From: Argentina anserina
Lineage: Eukaryota; Streptophyta; Magnoliopsida; Rosales; Rosaceae
DNA length: 64,000 nt
Assembly: GCF_933775445.1 (NCBI RefSeq)
Contig: NC_065874.1
Span: 25,924,501 to 25,988,500, forward strand
Direction: 5' to 3'
How positions within the stretch are numbered: the stretch's first letter is position 1; every line of letters begins with the position of its first letter. Under the pieces are notes generated by a model. It did not search any database, had not been told where the DNA came from, and saw nothing but the letters and a program-made list of their open reading frames with translations. This document shows, piece after piece, positions 34,047-46,456 of this stretch. Made by a program: the position numbers and the translations under genes.

Positions 34047-37000
34047 TCACACAAAAGACCAGTTTACAAACGAGAAGGCAAGACAGTGAACAGAGTTGTC
34101 TTCTCCGGAAAGGACTTTCCATCCAATGGCTTGTTCATATGTGACATGGCGCCCCATTGTCGACATGCAAATCCCAGCTGGCAAGTAAGCAAATCCCTAC
34201 AAAAGAAACATGGACCAATTCAGCCAATTCTACAATGTCTAAGCAATCAAGTTCTTGGCTACTAGAAGCAAGGGGTATTTTGTCTCATTTGACTCTCAAC
34301 TTTGATGGAAGAACCAAGGCTGCAAAGAGATGACATGAAAGATAACTTAGGGAAGCACTGACAATCGTACAAACTTCACCTGCTGCATCAGTTTAGCAAA
34401 GTCGGTGCACAATGTCTTACGCCCAGACTCATCAAATATCTTATCTAATGAGATGTCCTGAAGAGCAACAAGAGTCGTCTCCAGCATGTCAAGCCCTGCC
34501 TGGTTAGCAAAGATGAAAACTGGCAGTGACTACAAAACAGACAATAAACAGAGATCATCATCTGTGCCTGTAATAAACTGATATACATACAAAATTGATA
34601 TGACTAGACTTGCACTGGTACCTTCAATGAACAACACAAAATCGCATCATGATGATGCCATAGATGTTTCAACATCGAATCACCACCCAAGGAATCTGGT
34701 TGCAGCAGTTCAGCCCCTAAATGATAACTGAAGAGAAAGACAACAACCAGATGTTTGTTATTATGTACGCTTAAAATACAAAATCAATAGATGGATCATA
34801 TATGATGTGTTGGCATAGTGATAAAAAGAGCCTCAGAGAGCTTTATGAGCACTCTTAACATGCATGCACGTAATTTACACTGCATTCAGCAAGCTTAATA
34901 TGTTGCTCAATTAATTTTATTGCTTGTTTATATCATCACCAACCAGCAGATTACAGAAGCTGGCTGAGGATTTATACGGACACTTGCCTGTAGCTATGGT
35001 AGATCCAGTTAGCCAGTGTTAGAGCTTCCGGAGAGCCAGGAGATAGTTTTGGTCCCAAGGGCGGACTCAATCCTGATGGAGATATCGCCATTGCAACTCT
35101 CTGTACTGATGAGATGACATTTCGTACGTATTGGCGTGCCATGGACGCAACATTATCTTGTAAACTACTCTCGAAGGGAAACTGGAAGGCAATAGTCAAT
35201 ACTGACCGAGCATTATGAAATGAATTCAAATCTCCAGCATTCTGGTTTGTTGTTGAACCCACTTCAAAACTGGATGTCAGATCCAATGTCCGATGTGTAG
35301 TCAAGGCATCTTTTGAATCATTCTGTATTAACAATAGAAAGACATTAGAGTGTTGGGAAAATGAAGAACATTCAAAGAACCCAACATCACTGTTAGAAGC
35401 ACAATAAACTCAACTGTTTTTGATTCTAATGGAATAATTCGGAAACCAGAGGGCAGCAATGGAGCATCATCTGGAAACAACTCATCAATTGGAGCAAAAA
35501 CAAGCTCTGAACAGGCTCCAACAGCATTCTCATCAACTCCACTACATATCTGCCGATAGGAGAGAGAAGAGATGATCCTCATGATTTATATACATGTAAG
35601 TGAATATCGTCACGAATATATAACTATAGCTTAGTATTTTCACATTATACTAGAGGAAACCACAATAGAGTCCAGCAAAAGAATAACAGGATGTTTAAAG
35701 ATGTATAATAGCATTATAAAAAGGTGTATAAAAATCAGGAGAAAATAGAATTACCTGTAAGAGATGAATATCTCGTGATACAAATTCTTCTTCTTGAGAG
35801 AAAGAATGGCCCTCAAGACGAACAACTTCAAGCAACTGTATGAAGACAATGTCAGACAATCACCATGAAATCTGTAAAATATACTTCATGTCTTTTTGTT
35901 TAGATATGGCCAAAGAAAAAGTTGGTTACAAATACCAAAATGAATTGAAGATGAGATGTAATGTTACTTAATGGTCCATCGTGTACACAAATTAAAATAA
36001 AACTTGAACTATAATTGGGGAAATAAAAAACATGCCTCTTCATGTTCAATAGTGTGACCAAGTGGCATGATGATTTGCCCACCAGTAAACCTTGTTGGTC
36101 TCATCCCTGGATGCGCATATGAACCAGATTTTAAAGATGCAGCCGCATAGGCATCAACATTGAAATCAGCCCACTCTGAACGATGCTCCCTCAAGAAACG
36201 AACCAGGACAGCTGGAGGAACATTCTGGTATTGGCAAAAGAAACAGAACTGGATCTCATTACCTTTACACACAAAAGGCGAGCTGGAAAAAAACATCTTT
36301 GATGCATTTAACACCACCGTCTATTTCTAGATGATTGAGTTCCAATTAAATCAACAAAATAACATTGATCAGTATGTTGACATGCCAGACCTGGCAGCCA
36401 GAGCAAAAAGCTTATAGCTACTATCAACCCAACAATCCAGGAGTAGAGAAAGATCAGGAGTTTTGCTAAAACCCAGGCTAGTCCAGTGACAATCTCAGGA
36501 AGGGAAAACACAACTAGCATATGATCCGTGCAACATCATAGAAATGACCAGGTATAGATAATATACATTGACGATCATGATAAATATGCAAGAAGAGCAA
36601 GTAACAAATTAACTTTGAAAAGAGGAAAGATTATTTCATATTTGACAGCAATCGAAGTAGCGTATGACTTACTTGGAGTAGCATGGAAGCCTTTGCACAC
36701 AGGATACCACCGAGAAAAGCAAAGGAATTAGAAGGATTCATAGTAGTCATATTCTTGGTTGAATTTACAGCCATAATAATGTCTTCAGCACCATCACAGT
36801 TGATCAATGACCAGCCATCATCATTAAATCCATTGACAGCATCATTAAAGCCTCTACAGTAAAAAAAAGTATCGGTAATTTAACATATCTATGAAAATGT
36901 GTAGGCTCATTATAGACTTCTGGGTGCATAATAAAGCCAAGCAGGTGATCAAGCAATCTATACAGGCTAATAACTGAGGAAGATAAACAAGAATATACTA

Positions 37001-40000
37001 TAGAGTAATACACCCACCTGATTAATCTTTGGCTAAAAGTTCGCAGAACAGCTGGCTGCCTGCCCAAACTGTACACAACTTCACCACTTGTCTCCTGAGC
37101 TATTTGCCTAATGTAACGCAATGCCTTAATAGAAACAGATTCGTCAGTACCTCTGTTTCATCTCTTTTTTCTTAATTATGCATGAGATCTAGGTCAACCA
37201 AAATATGTAAAACTTGATTAAAATACAACATAGTGAGTTTAGAAGGTCAAAAATATAGTACAAGAGCTTTACAGCATTATCGAGATAAATGAAACAAATC
37301 ACCAGCAAGCAGTATTGTTACAAAGATATATATACCAGAACATTAAAACTTCAAATAATATGATCACATCAAGAAAGTTGGCAAAACAGTTTCAAAAAAT
37401 TAACCTTTCATACTGAAAACCAGAATGTACAGAATTTAGGTTACAGGAGTTTGGGCTAAATCTAATTACTTAAGCAGTTCAGAAAGTATCCACTATTTTT
37501 TTAGAAAATAAAAAGTTTGTTTCCAGGATACATATAAGATTTGATTACGGAAAGCAGGGAGTAAATGAATGTTCACCCAAAATAACATAGAAATAAGGTA
37601 CCCCCCATATGTATCAGAAATCAACCAATCCTTTTTTTGATAATAAAAGACATAAATTTTTTTTACCAAAACAAAGGAGTACAATGCGTATCCCAGTTGA
37701 TACTATTCCAACATAGGAAGCCAATAAATCTAAGAACTCAAACAAAATAATTATTTCCAGCATAATCTACTTACTGCAATAGTCCTCTTTTGTGCAACAA
37801 CTTTGGACGATTCATAAAGCGGTCGTAGCACTTCCGGCACACTCCAAGCCTGGACCAAGATGAAAATTAATTGAGTTTTCCTAAATTATAAATAACCAAA
37901 AAAAAAATAAAGATCCGAAATTCAGACCTCAAGGTTCAGGTGGTCAACAATATGAATGATTGATCCTCCACCCTCACACGGTCGAATAAGATAACCACTA
38001 GGAAGCATTTCAGCTCTAACAAACTGCCCAGCGGAAGCCCCATTGGGACCAGCACCAGAACCAGAAAGAGATCTCTCACATACCTTCAAAGTGTAGGCAA
38101 TAAAACATGTATGGAGCACATGAGATTATATGAACTGAACAGAAAGTATACTATACATACATGAAAAAGACCAAACTTAGATCAATAAGCAGTATGGCCA
38201 CATTAATACAGCACAAGGCATGCTTACCACAAAGCTGCCATTGTCTAAAGTAGTAGTGTATCTTAGGGTCCAAAAATCCCTAGCAGGAGCCAGTGTAGTA
38301 GGAGCATATGTCTGGAGCAGTTAAAATATTATTTAATATGTATCCTTCACTGAAGGTGAACACAATCAGATGGAAAATCATTCAACAAATTTTTTGCACC
38401 TGTGTATATATGAGTTCTATAGTCCCTCCATTTCCAGCAGGAAACATAGTAAAAACTTCGAGGCTCCGACAGTCCCGAAACCAAGATGGGCGATCTTTAA
38501 GAATCTCTGTAATCTATTAAATATGAACAGTTCATGAACCTTTATCAAATGCAAAGTCGCTGCCTTAAACTATGCAGCGAAAATTAAAACAAATGAAAGA
38601 AAATACTGATATGCAAAGATGTTTACACTTACCTTCGTATGCTCTAGACTTACGAGACCACAGGCTCGAGCTGCCACTCCACTGCAACTTTGTGAAATAG
38701 CAAAGATCCCAACCGAATCCGGACCAGGCTGCCACAATAATTAAACAAACATTTCAGCATAGGATAAATGGCAACATAAAGAACGAGTTTTTACAGAACA
38801 TAACTTTAAAAAAACATTATTTCACAAAGTAATAAACTGAAAGGACAACCTTCATCCCAGGCATCTGGACCCAATCGACAGCAGTTCCTGTAGCCTTAGA
38901 AAGGAACTCTGCCAAGGTCTCCTCCGCTATGGAGAGAAGTCTGCCAAAAACATAACAAATATTAGCTCATTGATAACCAAAAATAGTAAAAAATCACAAC
39001 ATAGTGCATATTCTAAGGGGGAAAAATTCTACGTCAACTAGAGTGGGAGAATTACCCAGCAGGATTATTAGCATCTCTGAGAGAATGCTGAGGAGTTGTA
39101 ACCACAGAGTCGCAGCTGGCATCAGTAGCTGGTGCCTACCAAAAAGAATTACTTCAGGGTTACAAACAAGCAAAATTGGAAAAGCCTGCAGATCAGTTGG
39201 TATTCTGGCTTCACAGAATTGGAATAAATGCAGTTATTGTGTCTGAAATGTCTTAACTTGGCCATAGTATAAGTATAGTAAGATTGAATAAGAAATTAAG
39301 AAGTAAACAGAAATACATCATACTTGTGGTAAAATTTAAACTGCAGAAAGAATACTAGAAGACAAAAAGAAACTCGCACGATATAGTCTCGAGAGAAGTG
39401 AAGGCAGGTCTTTCAGGCAAAGAATGTCATAGAAAAATGTAAAATTCTAACAATCCCCATTTTGAAAATTAGAGATTAGAAAGAAAGACAGCAAAAGCTT
39501 ACAGTATGTAGTTGTTGGCGCATGTATCCATTCTCACAAACAAGCTGAGACACCTGTTTCTGCAGTCTATCATTCTCCTCCATCAACAATTTGTTCATTG
39601 CTGATAATTTTCTGTTAACAGTCTGAAGCCTCGAAGACTCTTTTCTCTGCTTTTCTCGACATCTGCATACACAAACAAAACCCCTTCCTTTAGCCCAAAA
39701 CCACCACTAGATTTTCCTCCAAATCTCCCAATTGGGAAAAACCAATACTCTTACACCAAAATGGCAAAATCCCCAAAAACTAAAAACAGAAAATCAGTCA
39801 AAGTTTGCAACTCCATATCGAAATGGGAACAAAACGAAAGACCCAATTTCGCATACAACCCAAAAAACAGGCTTCTTCAACTCCAATTAGATAAAACATT
39901 GAAACTATGAGAAACAGTAAAACCCCGAGTTCGAACAGATTCCGAGTCTTGTATCATACCTGCGGTTCTGAAACCAGACTTTGATCTGCTTGGGCTCTAT

Positions 40001-40201
40001 ATTTGATAGAATGGGGCAATCTCGGATCAACTGCTGCCTTCTCAAAGAACTCGGCTTTGGGCACTCGGCATAGACTCGTTCGAGAGCTTCAACTTGCTCA
40101 GAAGTATACCTCACATATTTCCCAGCATCATTAAGATGCTTGTTTATACTACTCCCACTGCTACTCTCCCTAGGCTGATGATGAGCCACAGCCATCGCCA
40201 T
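34047..40201 (-). CDS. REV: HD-ZIP III transcription factor, REVOLUTA-like
   Basis: Eighteen exons encode 843 aa: 40201-39960, 39662-39503, 39135-39056, 38940-38850, 38728-38633, 38513-38400, 38311-38228, 38083-37928, 37849-37775, 37124-37018, 36853-36673, 36224-36036, 35835-35755, 35549-35415, 35322-34988, 34727-34622, 34529-34380, 34196-34047. The homeodomain is at about 28-88 (IKVWFQNRRCR), followed by a leucine zipper to about 134, a START lipid-binding domain (about 155-370) and a C-terminal MEKHLA domain ending FSFVNWSFV. Such factors act in the nucleus and set organ polarity, meristem activity and vascular pattern. The family match is best to REVOLUTA rather than PHB, ATHB8 or ATHB15. 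The miR165/166 site is intact. Introns 12 and 15 use GC donors. The start is the first ATG in frame after a TTG. Length is within a residue or two of REVOLUTA as I recall it. Confidence 0.95.
34986..34987 (-). other. GC splice donor of HD-ZIP III intron 15
   Basis: The donor reads AG|GCAAGTG on minus. Only this site joins to the acceptor before 34727 in frame (SYS then YHLG). The nearest GT, two codons on, would shift the frame into a stop. AG|GCAAGT is the classic GC-AG intron consensus. Confidence 0.8.
36034..36035 (-). other. GC splice donor of HD-ZIP III intron 12
   Basis: The donor reads GAG|GCATGT on minus after HTIEHEE. In-frame joining to the next exon (LLEVVRLEGHS) needs the cut here. 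The next GT, four bases on, breaks the frame. Confidence 0.75.
38719..38860 (-). promoter_or_regulatory. miR165/miR166 target site, split by intron 4
   Basis: The spliced transcript reads CTGGGATGAAG (38860-38850) joined to CCTGGTCCGG (38728-38719). This is the conserved HD-ZIP III complementary site for miR165/166, inside the START domain coding sequence (PGMKPGPD). It is formed only after removal of intron 4, as in other HD-ZIP III genes. It predicts post-transcriptional repression and adaxial-restricted expression. Confidence 0.92.
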
Positions 40202-41010
40202 TTCCAAAACCCAAAATCAGAACCAAGCTCAATGAAGCCAAAACAGACAAAAGACCAAAGTGAAAAAGAGCTCAAACTGAGTTTGGGGACTTTAGAAAAA
40301 GGCTTGAGAAGATTCCCTGGGCCTTGTAAAGTCCGTCCTAAAGAGAAAGAAAGAGGAGGAAGGTGCAAACGGAAGGAGGTATTAGCCTGGTTTTGAGCGG
40401 CTACAAGATTCTTTGGTTTTTGAAACAAAAAAAAAACTAATTAAGCTTGTTGGTGAAGACCAGAGTGGCTCTAATACAGACACAAAGACTGCTGCTTCTT
40501 TTTTACTTGAAATTTCTGTTACTGAACAAAAGCCTTGAATGCAAATCACAAAACTCCAAAAACCAGCTTAAACCCCGAATTACTAAGCTGGTTTTGAACT
40601 GAAACCCACTAATACAGTCACACAGATAAGCCCCCCACTTAAGTTTTTAAAACCCAACAGCTCAACCCAATTGAATAGCTAGAACTACAACACATTGATA
40701 CAGAAACACCCCCAAAAGTCCAAGGGAGAAACAGGAAGAGCAAAACAATAAAGTCTAAGAGAAGCTCTGTCTGGACCAGGAGAGCCAGTGAGTGAAACAA
40801 CCCTGAACAAGAGAGAGTGCATAAACCCTTATCATAATCATCAAAGCTGGTGCCACTTTCCAGAGAGAACACTTCTGGGCTTATATTTATTTCTTCTACC
40901 TTCTTAGAAATATATAAGAGAGTGAATGAGATGGTGAGGCAGCTAAAAAGACAGTGATCTGAGCTGAGAACACACCAGTGTGTGGAAAAATGAGAGAGAG
41001 AGAGAGAGAT
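40202..41010 (-). promoter_or_regulatory. HD-ZIP III 5' leader and probable core promoter
   Basis: The sequence upstream of the start codon is less AT-rich and pyrimidine-rich on the coding strand to about 40900. A TATA-like tatatatt (minus, about 40908-40918) and a GA microsatellite (40990-41008) lie farther out. If that TATA is used, the leader is several hundred bases long, with room for a leader intron. Open frames in it start without ATG, so I call no upstream ORF. Confidence 0.35.
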
Positions 41011-41689
41011 GGGGTTATTGGGGCACGCATACCGACAAACTTAGTAGTAGTACGTTATATATGTTTTTTAATTCATTGGATTAAATTGAAGTAGTAGAAT
41101 CGGCGCATTTACGTCGCTGTCCCTACGGTTTGTTTGAAATGACGTGGTAGACCCAAAGTGAGGCGAGAGGTCATAGGGTGATTAGCCTCTACTGTCATCT
41201 GTCTCGATCAAGTAAAACCAAATCTTTCTTTGCAGTAAAACAACAAATCCATCAGTCCAAAAGAATAAGCCAAATTCCACAACTATCCCTTCCCTTCCCT
41301 TATATGGGAATTGGATACTCATATAATCACCAAATACATGCATATATTTTTAAAGCAATGAAATTGACCATATTCTTGTTCGATTACGATAGATTTTTTC
41401 GTCATTTTAGGTTGCATATAGTAAAATTTTCAGGCCAGTATTTTATGGTAAAAATGGGTTGAACAGGAGTTTTTTTTTGTTATAAAATTGTAGCGGAGTA
41501 AATTACTACTTCCGGACTATTTAGCAATGTAGGTATGGTATCTCCTCAAAGAGTTTTTCACAAAGTGGGTTCGAACCAAATACCTCATGATAACAGAAGT
41601 ATCCATGCAACATTCGTTCCACTTGTAGTCTACCATGCTTTCAATTAGGCATTATCATTTAGTTTGTAGATCTAAAAAGACTGCGAAAG

Positions 41690-41815
41690 CCTGCAAGTCC
41701 GATGGGCTTTTACCCGACCCGGTTGCGAGAAAGCCTGTTTTCGTGGGTAGAGGGCCGGGCTAAGATTAGAGGTGTGAAACCCGGCCCAACCCGTAAAAGC
41801 CCGCCAAATAATAAA
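41690..41815. repeat. CCCG-rich block left of the palindromic satellite
   Basis: GC-rich short motifs (gacccggttgcgag, ggccgggc, cccggcccaacccgtaaaag) occur in a dense cluster. Similar wording (gcccggcccgtaaaatcccgc) recurs at 44445-44520 on the far side of the array. This is typical of subterminal repeats of plant hAT-like transposons, but I could not find paired ends. Confidence 0.45.
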
Positions 41816-41845
41816 TTATTATACATACATATTTGATTAGGTTTA

Positions 41846-44253
41846 GAATAAAATTATCGTATTATAAAGCAACTATATGAATAAACCTTTTTGGGATTAA
41901 TCTACACCAGTCGATATGATCGGTATATATATTTGGTAACCCTGTAAATATTTCATCCAATTCGGACCTCGTTTGACCGTCGGAATTTCCGGTAAATCGA
42001 AAACAACACTAATACATAACGGAAGACCCATTACCAAATGCGAATACCGAAAGCCGTTTACATATCTGAAATCACCTAATTTTTGTCACTGATTGTGTGC
42101 GATCGCACCAAGAAAACTCATTTGTCAAAACACAGGTCAATGGGGATTTTAATATGTCAAAACACCTCTTTTTTTGTTAACCATAGATAGGACGGTCAAA
42201 CAATATCCAAAACGGATGAAATTTTTACGGGTTTCCTAAATATATATACTGATCACATCTGCTGGTGTCGATCGACCATATTTCGAACTGGAGTTATCGA
42301 TCGCCGAAGTGTCCACTAATGTATATAACCTTTATATTAAGTTTATAAATAAAACTATCACATTATGAAACAACTATATGAATGAGACTTCTCAGGATCG
42401 ATTGACACCAGCCGATGTGATCATTATATATATTTAGTGACCCTATAAAAATTTCATCAAATTCGGACCTCGTTTGACCATCAGAATTTTCGGTAAATCG
42501 AAAACACCACTAATATGTCATAAGGGAGGACCTATTACAAATATGTGAACGCCGAAAGCCATTTGCATATCTGAAATCACCTAATTTTTTTTCGTATCAT
42601 GCGCGGTCGCACTAAAGAAATCTATTTGACAAAGCCCCGGTTAATGGGGTTTCAATATGTCAAAACGCCTTTTTTTTTGTTAACCGTAGGTACGAACGGT
42701 CAAACCATGTCCAAAACGGACGAAATTTTTACAGGGTCCCTAAATATATATACTGATCACATCTGCTGGTATCGATCGATCATATTTTGAACTATAGTTG
42801 GCGATCGCCTAAGTGTCAACTAATGTAGCATAACCTTTATATTAGGTTTATAATAAAACTATCACATTATGAAGCGACTATATGAAGTAAATTTCTCAAG
42901 ATCGATCGACATTAGCCGATGTGATCGTTATATTTTAGTGACCCTATAAAAATTTCATCCAATTCGAACCTCGTTTGATCGTCGGAATTTCCAATAAATC
43001 GAAAACACCACTAATATGCCCCTAAGGGAGGACCTATTACAAATATGCGAACGCCGAAAGCCGTTTGTATATATAAAATCACTTAGTTTTTGTTACCTAT
43101 TGTGCGTGGTCGCATTGAAGAAATATATTTGACAAAGCCCCGGTCAATGGGGTTTCAATATGTGAAAACACATCTTTTTTAGTTGACCATTGGTATGAAC
43201 GGTCAAACTATGTTCAAAACAGACGAAATTTTTACGGGTTCTCTAAATATATATACCGATCACATCTACTGGTGTTGATCAACCATATTTCAAACTGGAG
43301 TTGTCAATCGCCTAAGTGTGTACTAATGTATTATAATCTTTTATATTATGTTTATAATAAAACTATCGCATTATGAAGCGACTATATGAATGCAATTTCT
43401 CAAGATCGATCGACACCAGCCGATGTGATCGTTATATATATTTAGTGACCCTATAAAAATTTCATCCAATTCGAACCTCGTTTGACCGTCGGAATTTCCA
43501 GTAAATCGAAAACACCACTAATATGCCCCTAAGGGATGACCTATTACAAATATGCGAACGCCGAAACCGTTTGTATATATGAAATCACTTAATTTTTGTT
43601 ACATATTGTGCTCGGTTTCATTGAATAAATATATTTAGTAAAGCCCCGCTCAATGGGGTTTCAATATGTGAAAACACATCTTTTTTAGTTGACTATTGGT
43701 ACGAACGGTCAAACCATGTTCAAAACAGACGAAATTTTTACGGGTTCCCTAAATATATATACCGATCACATCTACTGGTGTTGATCAACCATATTTCGAA
43801 CTGGAGTTGTCGATCGCCTAAGTGTGTACTAATGTATTATAATCTTTATATTATGTTTATAATAAAACTATCGCATTATGAAGCGACTATATGAAGGAAA
43901 CTTCTCGGAATTGATCGACACCATCCGATGTGATCAGTATATATATTAGTGACCATTTTTTAAATTTCATCCAATTCGGACCACGTTTGACCGTCAGAAT
44001 TTCCGGTGTACCAAAAACAACACTAATATGCTCTAAGGGAGGGATCCATTACCAAGATGCGAATGCGAAAAACTGTTTACATATTTGAAATCACCTCATT
44101 GTTGTCACCGATCGTGCGTGGTTGCAACGAGGAAACTCATTTGGTAAAGCCCCGATCAATGGGTTTTATTATGTGAAAACGCCTATTTTTTGTTGACCGT
44201 AGGTACGGACGGTCAAACCATGTTCAAAACGGATAAAATTTTTACATGGTCCT

Positions 44254-44302
<49 letters not shown>

Positions 44303-44340
44303 CACATCTATTGGTGTCGATCGACAATATTTTGAAACTA
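41846..44340. repeat. Tandem array: five copies of a roughly 504-bp palindromic monomer
   Basis: The phrase ataaaactatc(a/g)cattatga recurs at about 41846, 42348, 42852, 43357 and 43861, a step of 502-505 bp. Within each monomer a first part (gacaccagccgatgtgatcg, then tttcatccaattcg and gtttgaccgtc) is repeated inverted about 250 bp later (acggtcaaac, then gacgaaatttttacggg, gatcacatct and tggtgtcgatc). Every unit is therefore an imperfect hairpin. The last copy has a TA run expanded to about 40 bp (44258-44298). No coding capacity is seen. The array lies 0.8-3.4 kb upstream of the likely HD-ZIP III promoter. Confidence 0.85.
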
Positions 44341-44439
44341 GAATTTATTTGTGATATTTTTTTAGAATGTTTTCTAATAATTCTTTTGTTGTTTCAAACC
44401 CTTAAATTCGAGTATTATATTTTTTTTCTAATACAAGCC

Positions 44440-44545
44440 TGCAAGGCCCGGCCCGTAAAATCCCGCAAGACTCGGCCCTGCCAGTAAAAACCCGCAATGC
44501 CCGTTTTAGGTGGGCGGGATTCGATCTTTATATTTGTAAAAATAC
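44440..44545. repeat. CCCG-rich block right of the palindromic satellite
   Basis: It contains gcaaggcccggcccgtaaaa, cccgcaagactcggccctgc and gtgggcggg. It echoes 41690-41815 and may be the other end of one composite transposon enclosing the array. Confidence 0.45.
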
Positions 44546-44953
44546 TCGGCCTAGCTCGCCACTTATTTAAATGTACTAAGACCCATTGACGAATCATACT
44601 TTCAATAAACCAATTTCATTGGGTTGAACAAGCGTGTTTTTGTTGATGTAGAAATAGACGAAAACAAAAATTGATTTGTACTTGGAGAAATTGAGAAAAA
44701 CGACATTACATATGTGGTAAACCTAGTTGAGCGGTCTAGTATAGTATCCTCATATCTAGCGTTTGATCGATATTCATCTTTCACCCGCTTATGATCATTA
44801 GGTTTCAAGGGCACAAGTCAGTACATTTTAGGAGCGTTCAAGTCTATACTCGATGATTAATCTAGCCTTGAGGGTATGCACCTCCATCTGAATACTAATT
44901 GGGTAGGTTTGTCACCAACAAACATGCTAACATAAACGAGGTGATTTACTACC

Positions 44954-44954
<1 letters not shown>

Positions 44955-44992
<38 letters not shown>
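44955..44992. repeat. (CT)n microsatellite
   Basis: An uninterrupted ct run of about 38 bases in intergenic DNA. Confidence 0.95.
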
Positions 44993-44995
<3 letters not shown>

Positions 44996-46411
44996 CTTTT
45001 CTTTTTAAAAACATTTATAGTCTAATTCATATATATTTGAAGTTTGTTGTCCCATTTTCACTTGCTTTTGGCATGCGTGAAAAGTAGTCTCACGTGCTTC
45101 CCATAATCCCATTCCATATGAAGATAACATGCAATGCTCTTAGTTAATGTGTGTTGATAAGAAATCATGCTCAATTTGACTTAATTATGCTTTTACTCGC
45201 ATTGATCCAACCAAATGTCTTTCTGTTTTATGATTAAAGAAGCACCACTCCGTTAACCAAAGGCTGTATTTTGCATCAGAAGCAACAAAAAAGGCTTACA
45301 AGATACTATTATTTTGCACATCGGGTTGAAATTAATCTTTTCGCCACAATGATTGTGTATTTTAGTTGAAATTCATGAGTGAAAAGAATAGTAAATAAAA
45401 AATAGTGGTGATTGCATAGGTTCAATCACAAGGTATATGAGATGTGACCATGTGAAGAATTGGCCTTTGCCAAATGATTGAAGAGCTCAAACTGTCCAAC
45501 ATCAAGAACAATGGGGGTTTCCATTAGCTTTCGATTCTACGAAGGAAGACGTTAATAAACGGCCAAATCCAATCGACAATCGTTTTGCAACTTACATAAG
45601 GAAATGACAATTTTTTTAATGGATTCTCCATTCGTTTAGAGTTAGGATTTCAGATTGTTGCGATGAGTAGCACAGGAAAAGAGCATGAAATATCACCATG
45701 CACGTATTCAAAAGAATGCATGCAAATGAATGAGTGAAGATACAACAAAAGAACGGTGTGAACAACTCAATCAGAAACAAACCATCTGCAATTTTGCATT
45801 TGTTGCAGAAATCTGCGATTCCAAAAAAGAACTCCCGGTACAGATATCTAAGGAGTATTGAATATATAGGCGGGAAAAGGGCAAAATACAAAGAAAGTTT
45901 ACTCGATCTGTACTGCAACGGAAAAGATAGAAATCTGTACGTTCTCCAAATATAGCTCAACAAAAACAATTCACAAGGAAGGGAAACAAATCTCGTACGT
46001 CTGTAAAGAAAAATTTCACGTCAAATCGAAGAGATCCTGTGTGATCTTCTCACATTTAACAACGAATTTAGTTCATACTAATTGCTATAGCTACATAGCT
46101 CTGAAAAGGACTCGAGTAGTAAAGCTATGACCCTTGGCAACCAGAATGAGCATAGCCAATAAACAAGGATTTAAATGGAACAACCATAGAAGAATTTTTT
46201 TTTTTTTGTTACAACCATGGAAGATATATTTGTTTTGTAATTCTAGTCTTTTCTGTGAGTTGCTATACTTTGTTCTTTTCTAGCTTTAGTGGGTAAGTAC
46301 TATAACTGGGAAGAGATGTTTCTCTGTTTGGGTCTGATAATTGGAAGCTTAACTTCAAACCCAAATTTCAGATATATTCTAGTTAATCTGTCTGCTTATG
46401 AACTTCTCAAA

Positions 46412-46456
<45 letters not shown>

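Noticed and set aside
40639..40872. 77-codon frame in the HD-ZIP III leader as an upstream ORF
   Set aside because: The apparent start is GTG, not ATG, and no conservation can be shown from this sequence.
41560..41600. gtgggttcgaaccaaat as a tRNA T-arm
   Set aside because: No acceptor stem, D-arm or anticodon arm can be folded around it.
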